Below are positions 17,844 through 27,461 of a DNA stretch of 64,000 bases, piece after piece. Source of the stretch: Streptomyces sp. NBC_00440. GTDB lineage: Bacteria > Actinomycetota > Actinomycetes > Streptomycetales > Streptomycetaceae. A program made the position numbers and the translations under genes. The stretch spans positions 6,259,501 to 6,323,500 of the forward strand of contig NZ_CP107921.1 in the NCBI RefSeq assembly GCF_036014215.1, given 5' to 3'. Each line of letters begins with the position of its first letter. Within the stretch, counting starts at the first letter, position 1. The notes beneath the pieces are model-generated. The model saw nothing but the letters and a program-made list of their open reading frames with translations. It ran no database searches and was not told where the DNA came from.

Positions 17844-18476
17844 TCAGCGGGCCGCGACCCGGCGGAGCGCGCCCGGCGCACCCGACCGGAGTGGCGCCGG
17901 GGGCGAGTCGTTACCGCTGCCGCCGATAGCGGCTGGGCGGGAGAGCGAGTTGGGCCGCCGCCCGCCGCGGCCTTCGCCCAGCACCTGCCAGCCGCCCCGG
18001 GTGAGCGTGATGTACGCCCCGCAGCGCAGCCCGTGCAACGTGCAGGCATCGCGCAGCCCCCACATCCAGGCACCGTCCTCCTCGGTCCACCGCTCGTCCC
18101 CCTCGCGGCAGTAGAGCAGTACGGCGGTGCGGACCGGCGTGCGCCGGCGGAGGTCATGCGGGATGACCCGGCGCAGATGGTCGAGGAGTGCGTTGCGGAA
18201 GTCCCAGCCGTCCGCCGGAGTGGAACGGCGTGTGAACGATGCACTGGCGACGAGCCGTTCCTCATGATCGAGCACGGCCACGACGGCGGTCGAAGGGATG
18301 GGGCGGTGTCTGGAGTGCAGACCGCTCACGACGTCACGGGGGCTGCGGAGCAGGGGTATGCCCGTGGCGGCCCACTCGGCAGGTTCGAGCAGCCGCCCGA
18401 TCCGGTTTCCCGAGTCGGCGGCCATGGACGTCGAAGAGGCTGTAAGGGCGGCGGACGGAGTGAATCCGAAGGTCAC
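17844..18476 (-). CDS. Conserved hypothetical protein
   Basis: 210 aa from the GTG at 18476, which is preceded by GGGAGG; the frame runs 42 codons further upstream without a good ribosome site. Features visible are a central segment AVVAVLDHEERLVASASFTRR and VRTAVLLYCREGDERWTEEDG, an alternating beta/alpha pattern of a small soluble domain, and an Arg/Pro-rich C-terminal tail (GRGGRRPNS onward). No signal peptide, membrane helix or known catalytic motif. I do not recognise the family. It lies upstream of and on the same strand as recQ's end, about 215 bp away, so may be co-expressed with nothing else. Confidence 0.6.
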   Translation of the reverse strand: MTFGFTPSAALTASSTSMAADSGNRIGRLLEPAEWAATGIPLLRSPRDVVSGLHSRHRPIPSTAVVAVLDHEERLVASASFTRRSTPADGWDFRNALLDHLRRVIPHDLRRRTPVRTAVLLYCREGDERWTEEDGAWMWGLRDACTLHGLRCGAYITLTRGGWQVLGEGRGGRRPNSLSRPAAIGGSGNDSPPAPLRSGAPGALRRVAAR

Positions 18477-18691
18477 GGTCCTCCCTTCGCATACCCGCCC
18501 ATGGTGCGGGCAGGGTCGGGTGAGGCGCACCGGGACACAGCCCTTCCGAACACAGGCGGGCCGTGCGGGGAGCAGCCCCAATTCTTCCTGCCGAACGGGC
18601 AAGCGGCAACGAGCAATTCATGCGGTTGCCGGGAATCTGCGGGTACGGCTCACATATCTCTGCCCACCGTGGCACCTAGCGACTCATGTCG

Positions 18692-20860
18692 TCACCCCTG
18701 AACGGCGAGGACCAGCGGAAACACCCCCTTCGCTCCGGAACGGCACAGCAGCCGGGCCGCCACGGCGAGTGTCCAGCCGCTCGCCGACTGGTCGTCGACC
18801 AGGAGAACGGGACCGTCGGCAGAGGCGAGCGCCGCCGCCAGTCCGGGTGGCACCGTGAACGCCTCGTGCAGCGCCCGCACCCGCTGGGCGCTGTTGCTCG
18901 GCGCGATCCGCTCATAGGCCGACTGCGCGTACTCGACCCGGCCGAGCAGGGGCATGCGCCCGATGTCACTGATGCGGTGGCCGAGCGACTCGATGAGCTC
19001 GGGCCGGGTGTGCGAGGCGATGGTGACGACGCCCACCGGCCGGGGCGGCGCGTCCGGCCCGCCCGAGGCCCATCCGCCCGGTCCCCGGGCCCAGTCGGCC
19101 AGTACGGTCACTACGGCATCCGCCACAGCGTCGGGCACGGGGCCGTCGGGGGCCTGTGGTGCGAGCATCGGTCGCAGTCTGTTGCCCCAGCCGATGTCCG
19201 AGAGCCTGCCGAGTGCCCGGCCGGGAAGCGCCTGTTCGCCCTTGGCGATGCGGCCCTTGAGGTCGACGCCGACTGCCGCGAGCCCCGTCGGCCACATCTT
19301 CCGGGGCTCTACTTCTACGCCTGGCCTGCTCAGTTCACCCCGCGCACCGTCGAGCGCCGCAGTGGAAACCTCTGCGGTGAACCGGCCGCCCGCACAGTTG
19401 TCGCAGCGACCGCAGGGCGCTGCCTCCTCGTCGTCCAGCTGCCGACGCAGAAACTCCATCCGGCAGCCGTCCGTGGTCGCGTAGTCACGCATGGCCTGTT
19501 GTTCCGCCGCCCGCTGCCGGGCCACCCAGGCGTAGCGCTCCGCGTCGTACGTCCAGGGCTGTCCCGTGGTGGTCCAGCCGCCCTTCACCCGGTTCACCGC
19601 GCCGTCGACGTCGAGGACCTTCAGCATCGTCTCCAGCCGGGTGCGCCGCAGCTCGACCAGGGGCTCGATGGCCGGCAGCGAAAGCGGCCTCCCCGCCTGG
19701 GCGAGCACGTCGAGGGTGCGCCGCACCTGCTGCTCGGGCGGGAAGGCGACCGAGGCGAAGTACTGCCAGATCGCTTCATCTTCCTTGCCGGGCAGCAGCA
19801 GGACCTCGGCATGCTCGACACCTCGGCCCGCGCGGCCCACCTGCTGGTAGTACGCGATGGGCGAGGAAGGCGAACCGAGGTGGACCACGAACCCGAGGTC
19901 GGGTTTGTCGAAACCCATGCCCAGAGCGGACGTGGCGACGAGCGCTTTGACACGGTTGGCGAGCAGATCGTCCTCCGCCTGCTGGCGGTCGGCGTTCTCC
20001 GTCTTGCCGGTGTACGAGGAGACGGTGTGGCCGCGCTGGCGCAGATAGGCGGCGACCTCCTCGGCGGCGGCGACCGTCAGCGTGTAGATGATTCCGGAGC
20101 CCGGCAGTTCGTCGATGTGATCGGCCAGCCAGGCCAGACGGTGCGCTGCGTCCGGGAGGCGCACGACACCCAGGCTCAGGCTCTCCCGGTCGAGCGGACC
20201 CCGCAGGACCAGTGCATCGGTACCCGCCCCTGTCCCCAGCTGGTCGGCGACATCGGCGGTGACGCGGGAATTCGCCGTGGCTGTGGTGGCGAGCACGGGC
20301 ACGCCCGGCGGAAGGTCCGCGAGCATGGTGCGCAGCCTGCGGTAGTCGGGCCGGAAATCGTGGCCCCAGTCGGAGATGCAGTGGGCCTCGTCGACCACGA
20401 GCAAACCGGTGGCGGCCGAGAGCTTGGGCAGCACATCGTCGCGGAAGTCCGGATTGTTCAGCCGCTCCGGGCTCACCAGCAGCACGTCGACCTCGCCCGC
20501 GGCCACTTCCGCCTGGACTGTCTCCCACTCCTCCGTGTTCGAGGAGTTGATGGTGCGAGCTCTGATGCCGGCCCGTGCTGCCGCATCCACCTGATTGCGC
20601 ATCAGCGCGAGGAGGGGAGAGACGATCACTGTGGGGCCGCTGCCCTGAGCCCGCAGGAGCGAGGTCGCCACGAAATAGACCGCGGACTTGCCCCACCCGG
20701 TCCGCTGCACGACCAGCGCCCGGCGCTTGTCCGCGACGAGGGCCTCAATGGCCCGCCACTGATCCTCGCGCAGTGCGGCGGCACCAGTGGGGTCGCCGAC
20801 GAGACGGGCCAGTACGGAATCGGCCGATGCTCTGAGGCCGGAGCGGTCTGAGTTGGTCAT
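18692..20860 (-). CDS. recQ: RecQ-family ATP-dependent DNA helicase with C-terminal phosphoribosyltransferase-like domain
   Basis: 3'-5' helicase of recombination repair. Walker A is QRTGWGKSA at 52-60; the DEAH box is VVDEAHCISDWGHDF; later come TATANSRVTAD and GMGFDKPDLGFVVHLG, YYQQVGRAGRG. A cysteine set (CGRCDNCAGG, with an upstream Cys) is the RecQ zinc site. Residues beyond about 560 are unlike E. coli RecQ and end in GPVLLVDDQSASGWTLAVAA, the PRPP-loop signature of type-I phosphoribosyltransferases, with no HRDC domain. This PRTase tail is a known actinobacterial variant of unknown role. ATG at 20860 gives MTNSDRSGLR; 722 aa. Its upstream region holds a DnaA-box palindrome. Confidence 0.93.
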   Translation of the reverse strand: MTNSDRSGLRASADSVLARLVGDPTGAAALREDQWRAIEALVADKRRALVVQRTGWGKSAVYFVATSLLRAQGSGPTVIVSPLLALMRNQVDAAARAGIRARTINSSNTEEWETVQAEVAAGEVDVLLVSPERLNNPDFRDDVLPKLSAATGLLVVDEAHCISDWGHDFRPDYRRLRTMLADLPPGVPVLATTATANSRVTADVADQLGTGAGTDALVLRGPLDRESLSLGVVRLPDAAHRLAWLADHIDELPGSGIIYTLTVAAAEEVAAYLRQRGHTVSSYTGKTENADRQQAEDDLLANRVKALVATSALGMGFDKPDLGFVVHLGSPSSPIAYYQQVGRAGRGVEHAEVLLLPGKEDEAIWQYFASVAFPPEQQVRRTLDVLAQAGRPLSLPAIEPLVELRRTRLETMLKVLDVDGAVNRVKGGWTTTGQPWTYDAERYAWVARQRAAEQQAMRDYATTDGCRMEFLRRQLDDEEAAPCGRCDNCAGGRFTAEVSTAALDGARGELSRPGVEVEPRKMWPTGLAAVGVDLKGRIAKGEQALPGRALGRLSDIGWGNRLRPMLAPQAPDGPVPDAVADAVVTVLADWARGPGGWASGGPDAPPRPVGVVTIASHTRPELIESLGHRISDIGRMPLLGRVEYAQSAYERIAPSNSAQRVRALHEAFTVPPGLAAALASADGPVLLVDDQSASGWTLAVAARLLCRSGAKGVFPLVLAVQG

Positions 20861-20910
20861 GACCCCATGCAACCCGATCGCACTGACAATGCGCGAATGA
20901 GGAAGCCGGC

Positions 20911-20932
20911 CTGTGGATAACTTTATCCACAG
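20911..20932. promoter_or_regulatory. Head-to-head pair of DnaA-box sequences between recQ and the DUF4192 gene
   Basis: CTGTGGATAA at 20911-20920 and TTATCCACAG at 20923-20932 form a perfect inverted repeat with a 2-bp spacer. Each arm contains the strict DnaA 9-mer TTATCCACA. It sits 50 bp upstream of recQ and 38 bp upstream of the divergent gene, so it covers both promoter regions. It could bind DnaA or be an operator for another protein; only the symmetry is certain. Confidence 0.65.
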
Positions 20933-20970
20933 GGGTCGCGGAGTCGGGCGGATCGCGGGACCTTCGAGCC

Positions 20971-22266
20971 ATGAACAAGCACGACGAAACCAACGGTCCT
21001 TCACCCGTTCAGGAACAGGTCACGCTGCGCGGCCCTGCCGAACTCGCCGACGCACTGCCCTATCTGCTGGGATTCCATCCGACCGACTCGGTGGTGATGG
21101 TCGCGCTGCACGGAGCCCGCGGCCGTTTCGGCGGACGGCTCAGGCTCGGTATCCCGCGCTCGCCGCAGGAGTGGCAGCCAGTCGCCGACCAGCTCGCCGA
21201 CGGGCTGGTCACCGGCAGCGAGAACCGAGGCCGGCGGCCGGAGGGCATCATCGTCTTCCTCTGCCAGGATCCAGGTCCGGGGGAGACCCCGGCGGATGTC
21301 ATGGAGCGGCTTCGCCCGTTCGCCCAGCATCTGCGTACGGCCTGCGGCGCCCGGGACGTGCCCGTTCCCGAGGCCCTCTGCATCTCCGACGGCAGATTCT
21401 TCTCGTACTGCTGCCCCGACACCCGGTGCTGCCCTTCCGACGGGAACCCCATGGCCCTGCCCGGCACTTCGGTGATGGCCGCGGCCGCGGCGTACGCGGG
21501 AATCCAGGTGCGCGGATCCCTCCAGGAGATGGAGGCCAGGCTCACCCCGTGGCAGCCGCCTCGCACGGCGGCGCAGGAACGCGCGCTCGATGAGGCGGCA
21601 GGCGCTCTGGTGCCGAGGATCCTGGCCGGTGCCGACCGTGAACAGGTCGGACAGGAGACGCTGGACGCGGCCCGGCGACTCGTCCGCCGGATCGGGCGGA
21701 CACCGCAGAAGCCGGGCTGGGCCGAGGCCGATGTGGCGGACGATGCGCTCATCACCGACGATGAGGCCGCTCTGGTTCTTCTCGGGCTTCAGGACCGTAC
21801 GACCCGTGACCGCGCCGCCGAGTGGATGGAAGGGCCCTCCGCCCCGTCGGTCGTGCGGCTGTGGCGGGCCCTGGCGCGCCGCTGTGTCGGCCCGTACGCC
21901 GAATACGCCGCGGCGCCACTGACTCTCGCGGGCTGGGTGGCCTGGTCGACAGGGGACGAACCGAGTGCCCGGGTAGCCCTGGGGCGTGCTCTGGCCCTCG
22001 ACCCCGATTACATTTTCGCCCGGCTGCTTCACCAGGCGTGCAATGAAGGACTCGACCCCGAGGCGCTCCGGCACTGCCTGCGCCGGGAGCGGAGCAACCG
22101 GGCGGCATCGAGTGAGGCACCCGCGCAGAGCGGCCGGCGCACTCATCCCAAACCGCCGGGCGCCCGCCAGGACCCCCTCCCGGGGACCGACCGGCCCGGG
22201 GTGCCGGCCGGTCGCGGCCGGTCGCGCCGCCGCAGCGGTCACCGCGGGTCGCGGACCGGCCGATGA
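20971..22266 (+). CDS. DUF4192 domain-containing protein
   Basis: 431 aa. The N-terminal signature QVTLRGPAELADALPYLLGF(HPTDSVVMVAL) is the DUF4192 hallmark; this actinobacterial family is uncharacterised. A cysteine-rich patch YCCPDTRCCP (near 155) and the repeated helical C-terminal half (LAGWVAWSTGDEPSARVALGRALALDPDY, quoted in part) resembling a TPR-like pair are visible. The last 60 residues are basic low complexity (Arg/Pro/Gly). No signal peptide. The stop overlaps the ATG of the following gene (ATGA), so the two are coupled. The gene diverges from recQ across the DnaA-box palindrome. Function unknown. Confidence 0.85.
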   Translation: MNKHDETNGPSPVQEQVTLRGPAELADALPYLLGFHPTDSVVMVALHGARGRFGGRLRLGIPRSPQEWQPVADQLADGLVTGSENRGRRPEGIIVFLCQDPGPGETPADVMERLRPFAQHLRTACGARDVPVPEALCISDGRFFSYCCPDTRCCPSDGNPMALPGTSVMAAAAAYAGIQVRGSLQEMEARLTPWQPPRTAAQERALDEAAGALVPRILAGADREQVGQETLDAARRLVRRIGRTPQKPGWAEADVADDALITDDEAALVLLGLQDRTTRDRAAEWMEGPSAPSVVRLWRALARRCVGPYAEYAAAPLTLAGWVAWSTGDEPSARVALGRALALDPDYIFARLLHQACNEGLDPEALRHCLRRERSNRAASSEAPAQSGRRTHPKPPGARQDPLPGTDRPGVPAGRGRSRRRSGHRGSRTGR

Positions 22267-24425
22267 GAGCGGGACACAGGTACGGCCGTGACCCGGCCGC
22301 GTCCAGCGCCGTTCATCCGGATGGTGGTGCGCGGCGGTCCGCGCCGGGAGCTCCGCCGCAACCGGCCGTAGCGCTCAGGAGGCGGAAGATGGCTCTCAGC
22401 GTCCCTTCAGGAACCCGCGGGGCGGCCGGGGGCCGTTCCCCAGGACCCGCTCCCGCGGACGCGCCCGCAGGTCCGCGTCGACGAGGTGAACTGCCTTCCG
22501 TGCACAACGCGTTGATCTGCGTGGGCCTCCCCGGACTGGCCATTTCCCCTGCGCACGGGCAACTGACCGGCCAGGGCTTCGACGGTTACTACCAGTCGGG
22601 GCGACGGCTCCTCTCCCGCTGCCATGTACGCGTGTCCGGGCGTGAACCGGTCGCCGTCCGGGGCGGGTTGATCGGAGCCGGCCGGGCCCGGTTCGTCGCT
22701 GTGGTGCGTCTGCCCGGCGCGGTGGGGCCCGATCCCGAGCTGGTCGTGGAGCGCCTGCGCTCCGCCGATGGCACAGAGCGGATCACCCTGCGCAGTGCAT
22801 CGGACCGGACTCTGCGGGTACCGGTGGAGATCGGGCTCGGTACCGACCTGGCGTTCCTGGGAGCCGTCGCGGCCGGCTCCCCGGGGACGGAACTGCCCGC
22901 CAGCGTCCACGGAGCCGGTCTTCGCTGGTCGGGAGACGGGTGCCATGCCGTCGTCACGGCAGATCCTCCGCCGGAGGACGCGCTGGCCGCCACAGGACTG
23001 CTCAGATGGCAGCTCGAACTGCCTCCGGGAGGTTCCAGGAACATCGAACTCCGAATCCGCACGGACGCGCAGCCCCGCCCTGCGGGTCCGCTGCTCGGAG
23101 GCGCGCTGTCCCCGGCGAGCGCAGACAGCGACGATCCCCGGGCACAGACACTGATGCGCACCAGTCTGGAGGATCTGCGCGCGATGCTGGTCCGGGATCC
23201 GGGCCACCCCGCCGACATCTATCCGGTGGCGGGCGTGCCATGGCGCTGCGGGTTCGCGCCCGCGGAGATCCTCTGGACCGCCCGGATGACCCTTCCCCTC
23301 GGTACGCGTCTCGCCGCCGCAGCGTTGCGCCGACTCGCCCGTACTCAGCTCGGGGGGACCGGGCCCGGCGCCGGACGTATTCCGGGGCCCCTCAGGGATG
23401 CCGGCCCCCATCTGCCGCCCACCTGTACCGGGGTGGAGGCGACACTGCTCTTCCCCGTGCTGCTGGCGGAGGCCAGGCGCTGGGGCCTGCCCGAGCGGGA
23501 GGTGGCGGGGCTGCTTCCCGCGGCCGAGCGCTGTCTTGCGTGGCTCCGCGCGGCGGCGGACGAGGAGAGCCTGCTCGGCGAGCCCGGAGCCGGAGGCTTG
23601 CAGCGCGCGGAGACCCAGGCGCACGCCCACCGCGCCGCGGTGCTCGCGGCCGAGCTGCTCGACGAGTGCGGCCGGCCGGGCGCGGACGGCTGGCGTGAAT
23701 GGGCCGGCATGCTGCGCAAGGGATTCCGGGAGGCGTTCTGGATCGAGGACCGGACAGGGGGCAGGCCCGCGGCCGCGCGTACTCCCGCCGGCCAACTGGT
23801 TCCGCAGCTGGGCGCGGGAGCGGCTCATCTTCTGGACACCGGTCTGCTGGGCGGTGGCAGATTCTCCGAGGGGCTGCTGGACAAGGTGCGGACGGAGCAG
23901 GTTGCCAGACTGCTGGGCGGTCCGGCGATGGATTCGGGCTGGGGGCTCCGCAGCCTTGGCGTCAGGGAGCGGGGCCACAATCCGTTCGGGCACAGGGGCG
24001 GCGCCGTACGCGTGCATGAGACCGCTCTCGCGGTAGCGGGGCTGGCGGCCTCGGGATTCGAGAAGGAGGCGTGCTCGCTGCTGGGTGGAGTGCTCGCCGC
24101 GTCCGATACCTTCGGCCACAGGCTTCCCGAGATGTATGCCGGGGTGCAGCGGACCGAGGACAGTGTCCCCCTCCCGCATCCGGCCGCCTGCCGTCCGGCG
24201 GCTGTCTCCGCTGCTGCGGGGATCCATCTGCTCACGACTCTCGCGGGTGTCCGTCCCGATGTTCCGGCAGGAACGGTCGCACTCCGGCCGATGAGCAGCG
24301 CCCCGCTCGGCGCGATCCAGTTGTCAGGGCTGTCGGTGGCTGGGGAGCCCTTCTCCGTGCGTGTCAGCAGGCTGGGCCTCGGGATGGTCGAGGAAGCCGC
24401 GGCCGGGCTCCAGCTGGGGTTGTGA
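22263..24425 (+). CDS. Glycogen-debranching-enzyme N-terminal domain protein (GDE-like, (alpha/alpha)6 barrel)
   Basis: 720 aa, coupled to the DUF4192 gene by ATGA. After a basic, Pro/Gly-rich leader of about 75 residues (an internal ATG near 22389, MALSVPSG, is an alternative start), residues 80-290 form a beta-rich domain ([15 protein letters not shown] [29 protein letters not shown]) typical of the GDE_N family. Residues 310-690 have the helical pattern of a six-hairpin glycosidase ([41 protein letters not shown]). Related proteins act on amylose-like glucans, but the classic catalytic acids cannot be assigned from sequence alone. No secretion signal, so a cytoplasmic carbohydrate role is likely. 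Confidence 0.75.
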   Translation: MRAGHRYGRDPAASSAVHPDGGARRSAPGAPPQPAVALRRRKMALSVPSGTRGAAGGRSPGPAPADAPAGPRRRGELPSVHNALICVGLPGLAISPAHGQLTGQGFDGYYQSGRRLLSRCHVRVSGREPVAVRGGLIGAGRARFVAVVRLPGAVGPDPELVVERLRSADGTERITLRSASDRTLRVPVEIGLGTDLAFLGAVAAGSPGTELPASVHGAGLRWSGDGCHAVVTADPPPEDALAATGLLRWQLELPPGGSRNIELRIRTDAQPRPAGPLLGGALSPASADSDDPRAQTLMRTSLEDLRAMLVRDPGHPADIYPVAGVPWRCGFAPAEILWTARMTLPLGTRLAAAALRRLARTQLGGTGPGAGRIPGPLRDAGPHLPPTCTGVEATLLFPVLLAEARRWGLPEREVAGLLPAAERCLAWLRAAADEESLLGEPGAGGLQRAETQAHAHRAAVLAAELLDECGRPGADGWREWAGMLRKGFREAFWIEDRTGGRPAAARTPAGQLVPQLGAGAAHLLDTGLLGGGRFSEGLLDKVRTEQVARLLGGPAMDSGWGLRSLGVRERGHNPFGHRGGAVRVHETALAVAGLAASGFEKEACSLLGGVLAASDTFGHRLPEMYAGVQRTEDSVPLPHPAACRPAAVSAAAGIHLLTTLAGVRPDVPAGTVALRPMSSAPLGAIQLSGLSVAGEPFSVRVSRLGLGMVEEAAAGLQLGL

Positions 24426-24520
24426 ACGCGCTTGAGGAGCGCCGGAGTACGGGTGAATTGGAGAACACTGTGGATGCCGAAGGGCGTGTTTATCGTCAGA
24501 GAGACGACTATGATCATGGC

Positions 24521-25291
24521 ATGTCGCCCTACGACCCGTCGGCCTTTCCGCCCTTCGCTGTCACCGTCGATCTGGTCGTGCTCACGGTGCGCAGTCATGC
24601 GCTGTGCGCACTGGCTGTGCGCCGTGGGGAGGCGCCCTATCAGGGCCGGTGGGCGCTGCCCGGCGGCTTCGTCAAGACGGACGAGGACCTCGGCGCGGCC
24701 GCGGCGCGGGAGCTGGCGGAGGAGACCGGGCTGTGCGCCCTCGATCCCTCAGCCCCTGTCCCGGCTCCGGGCAATGGTGCGCACCTCGAACAGCTGGGCA
24801 CCTACGGCGACCCGAAGCGTGACCCTCGCATGAGGGTCGTCAGTGTGGCTCATCTGGCGCTCGCGCCCGATCTGCCCGCGCCCCGGGCCGGTGGCGACGC
24901 CCACAGCGCCCGGTGGGCGCCCGTCGAGGTCCTGCTGGGCCAGGAGGGCGCCGTAGCCAGGGCTGCCGAGCCGCCCGAACCCCTTGCTTTCGATCACGCG
25001 CGGATCCTCGCGGACGGTGTGGAGAGGGCCCGGTCGAAGATCGAGTACTCGTCGCTGGCCACTGCCTTCTGCCCTCAGGAGTTCACCGTCGGTGAGCTCC
25101 GCCGCGTGTATGAGGCGGTGTGGGGCGTGGTCCTCGATCCTCGTAATTTCCACCGCAAGGTCACCGGTACGCCGGGGTTCCTCGTGCCCTCGGGCGGTAC
25201 CACGACCCGCCAGGGCGGTCGCCCCGCTCAATTGTTCAGAGCGGGAGGTGCGACGCTGCTCAACCCCCCGATGCTCCGCCCCGAGGTCTGA
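24521..25291 (+). CDS. NUDIX hydrolase with C-terminal winged helix (NrtR-like)
   Basis: 256 aa. The NUDIX box is [24 protein letters not shown] in pieces: [10 protein letters not shown] then [11 protein letters not shown] (about 45-68), with the catalytic RELAEE glutamates intact. The C-terminal part ([33 protein letters not shown]) is the winged-helix module found in NrtR-type regulators, which bind ADP-ribose or NAD-related ligands and repress NAD or sugar genes. The ATG at 24521 fits the conserved start [17 protein letters not shown]; a GTG at 24470 with GGAG upstream is in frame and possible. A short inverted repeat at 24493-24507 could be an operator. No NAD-biosynthesis gene is adjacent. 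Confidence 0.8.
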   Translation: MSPYDPSAFPPFAVTVDLVVLTVRSHALCALAVRRGEAPYQGRWALPGGFVKTDEDLGAAAARELAEETGLCALDPSAPVPAPGNGAHLEQLGTYGDPKRDPRMRVVSVAHLALAPDLPAPRAGGDAHSARWAPVEVLLGQEGAVARAAEPPEPLAFDHARILADGVERARSKIEYSSLATAFCPQEFTVGELRRVYEAVWGVVLDPRNFHRKVTGTPGFLVPSGGTTTRQGGRPAQLFRAGGATLLNPPMLRPEV

Positions 25292-25391
25292 GAACTACCG
25301 CCGTGCTGCACCAAAAGTCCTAAATGTCGAGTTATCTTGCTTCGGTAGCCGCCCATGCCGCCCGGCGGCCCTGCTACTCGCGGGAGAAGCG

Positions 25392-27302
25392 ATGCTCCAG
25401 GCCATCGGACTCACCAGCCACCCCCGCCGGGATCTGCCGTCCGCGGTGGAGGACCTGACCTTCGAGGCCGAACCCGGGCAGATCACGGCACTTCTCGGCG
25501 CCCCGGGCGCCGGCAAGACCACCGCCCTGCGGCTGATGCTCGAACTGGACCACGGGCGTGGCGTCACCTATTTCCGTGGCCTTCCGCTGCACCGGATCGC
25601 CCGCCCGGCCGCCGAAGTGGGAACCCTGCTCGGTGATGTGCCCGGAAATCCCTCGCGTACCGTGCGCGGACACCTGCGCATGCTCTGTGCGGTGACCGGG
25701 ATGCCGGCCTCGCGCGCCGATGAACTGCTCGAAGGCGTGGATCTCGTCAGCCTCGCGGGTCAGCGGCTCGGCACGCTCTCCCACGGGATGGACCGCAGGC
25801 TCGGCCTCGCCGTCGCCCTGCTCGCCGATCCGCAGACGCTTGTCCTGGACGAACCGGCTGAAGGGCTCTCACCACGCGACAGCAATTGGCTCTTCGGGTT
25901 GCTCCGCGATCACGTGGCCCAGGGGGGCACCGTTCTGTACACCACAAGCGACCCCAAGGCGGCGGCCCGTACGGCCGACCATGTCGTCACCATCGACGCC
26001 GGACGGCTGGTGGCGGACCAGCAAGGAGCCGAGTTCGCCCGCACCCGGCTCCGCCCCCGGGTCGCCGTACGTACACCCCACACGGCACGCCTTGCCGGAC
26101 TGCTCGGCCGCGAGGCCCGCGAGGGGCACCGCTCCGTGGAAGTCGTCACCGAGAGCGGCAGCAGGCTCTCCGTCTACGGCAGTAGCTGTGCCGAGGTCGG
26201 TGAGGCGGCGTTCCGGAACGGGGTCCTGATCCATCAGCTCGCCGACGAGACCGGCGACATGGGGCCGACGGGCGGGGTCGACGCCCTGGCTGCCGGCTCG
26301 TCCGGCTCCGAGCCATTCGAGCCCGAACCTTCCGAGCCCCAAGGTCACTCCGAAGCAGGTGGCCGTGATGGATACCCCTACGACGGATCCGATCGCGGAC
26401 CCTTCGACTCCGCGGGCCCCGCTCCCGACGCCCCCGTACTCGCGGCCCGGTCCGCACTCCCGGAGCTCCAGTCCCTGATCGCGGCGCGATCCGAACTCTC
26501 CGAGCAGCAGCCGGTAATCACTCCGCTCCCGGCCAGGGGGCCGAGCAGGCCGCTCCGTTACGAGCTGCGGCGAGTCTTCGGCGTCCGGACGGCTCTGCTC
26601 GTCGTGAGCATCATCCTCCCCGTCTCCATCGCGCTGTCCGTCGCGCTGGCCAGGACCGGTCGGACGCCGGTCTCCCATCTGCTGATGGCGTGGCCCGATC
26701 TGCTTCCGCTGCCGCCCGCGGCCTTTGCGTCCGGACTGCTCGGCGCTCTCGCGTTCGGCGACGAATTCCGGTATCCGGCGCTGGCGGTGGGCCGCGGTGG
26801 AGTCCCGAGGCGGTTCGGCCTGCTGGTGGCCAAACTCGCCGTATCGGGTGCGACGGCCCTCCTGCTGGCGCTGCTCACGGCCGTGGCCGACACAGGGGTC
26901 CTACGGCTCGTGTACGGCGGCGACTTGGCAGGTATCCCACAGAACTGGCCATCGCTGGCGGTGGGTTGGTCGGGTCTGGCCGTCGGCTGCGCATGGGCGG
27001 GGCTGCTGGGCGCCGGCGTCTTCAGGAGTACGACCGCGGGGCTGGCCGCCGTGCTGTCGGTCCCGGTCGCCGTCGTGCCGCTGGTGCAGGCAGCCCTGGC
27101 AGCACCCGCGGCCCGCTCGGTCGCGGGGCTCCCCGCCAGGCTCCGTGAACTCGCCTGGGTCTGGCCCCACGAGACGGACCGCTGGCTGATCGCGGCTCTC
27201 CGTCTCCTCTCGCAGCCCGTTGGTGCGGCCCTCGCCCTGTCGCTCACGGCTCTGCTCTGCGCGTATCTGGTCACCGGCCTTCGGCGCAGGGCCCGTTGGT
27301 GA
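25392..27302 (+). CDS. ABC transporter, ATPase fused to ABC-2-type membrane domain
   Basis: Single-chain exporter half, 636 aa from the ATG at 25392 (GGGAGAAG just upstream). ATPase: Walker A GAPGAGKT at 36-43, degenerate signature LSHGMDRR, Walker B LVLDEPAEGL. Residues about 300-385 form a disordered Ser/Glu/Pro linker (SEPFEPEPSEPQGH). Membrane part: RTALLVVSIILPVSIALSVAL, LLPLPPAAFASGLLGALAFG, AKLAVSGATALLLALLTAV, VGWSGLAVGCAWAGLLGAGV and a last helix near LALSLTALLCAYLV, about six spans. No partner permease is adjacent, consistent with a homodimer. Substrate unknown. It lies directly upstream of the whiH promoter region on the same strand. Confidence 0.85.
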   Translation: MLQAIGLTSHPRRDLPSAVEDLTFEAEPGQITALLGAPGAGKTTALRLMLELDHGRGVTYFRGLPLHRIARPAAEVGTLLGDVPGNPSRTVRGHLRMLCAVTGMPASRADELLEGVDLVSLAGQRLGTLSHGMDRRLGLAVALLADPQTLVLDEPAEGLSPRDSNWLFGLLRDHVAQGGTVLYTTSDPKAAARTADHVVTIDAGRLVADQQGAEFARTRLRPRVAVRTPHTARLAGLLGREAREGHRSVEVVTESGSRLSVYGSSCAEVGEAAFRNGVLIHQLADETGDMGPTGGVDALAAGSSGSEPFEPEPSEPQGHSEAGGRDGYPYDGSDRGPFDSAGPAPDAPVLAARSALPELQSLIAARSELSEQQPVITPLPARGPSRPLRYELRRVFGVRTALLVVSIILPVSIALSVALARTGRTPVSHLLMAWPDLLPLPPAAFASGLLGALAFGDEFRYPALAVGRGGVPRRFGLLVAKLAVSGATALLLALLTAVADTGVLRLVYGGDLAGIPQNWPSLAVGWSGLAVGCAWAGLLGAGVFRSTTAGLAAVLSVPVAVVPLVQAALAAPAARSVAGLPARLRELAWVWPHETDRWLIAALRLLSQPVGAALALSLTALLCAYLVTGLRRRARW

Positions 27303-27342
27303 CTGTCCTGGTTCACTTGGCGACGCCTTGCAGGCAACTCCC

Positions 27343-27369
27343 AGAAGAATGCCCGGTTCTTTCCGATAA
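27343..27369 (+). promoter_or_regulatory. Putative sigma-WhiG-type promoter of whiH
   Basis: TTCCGATAA at 27361-27369 matches the motility/sporulation sigma -10 (GCCGATAA) in seven of eight positions. An AGAA element (27343-27346) stands 15 bp upstream where TAAA is expected, a weak -35. The site is about 93 bp before the whiH start. WhiG dependence of whiH is established for S. coelicolor; the assignment of this exact site is mine. Confidence 0.6.
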
Positions 27370-27461
27370 GGCGTCAATTGCAGGGAGGTCGATGATCACC
27401 CTTTCGTGTGCTTTTCACCAAAGACCTCAAGGGGGGCCCGAGGCGCGCCGACAAAGGATGC

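Noticed and set aside
20911..20932. Chromosomal replication origin at the DnaA-box pair
   Set aside because: Only two boxes and no dnaA/dnaN neighbours; the Streptomyces origin has many boxes between those genes.
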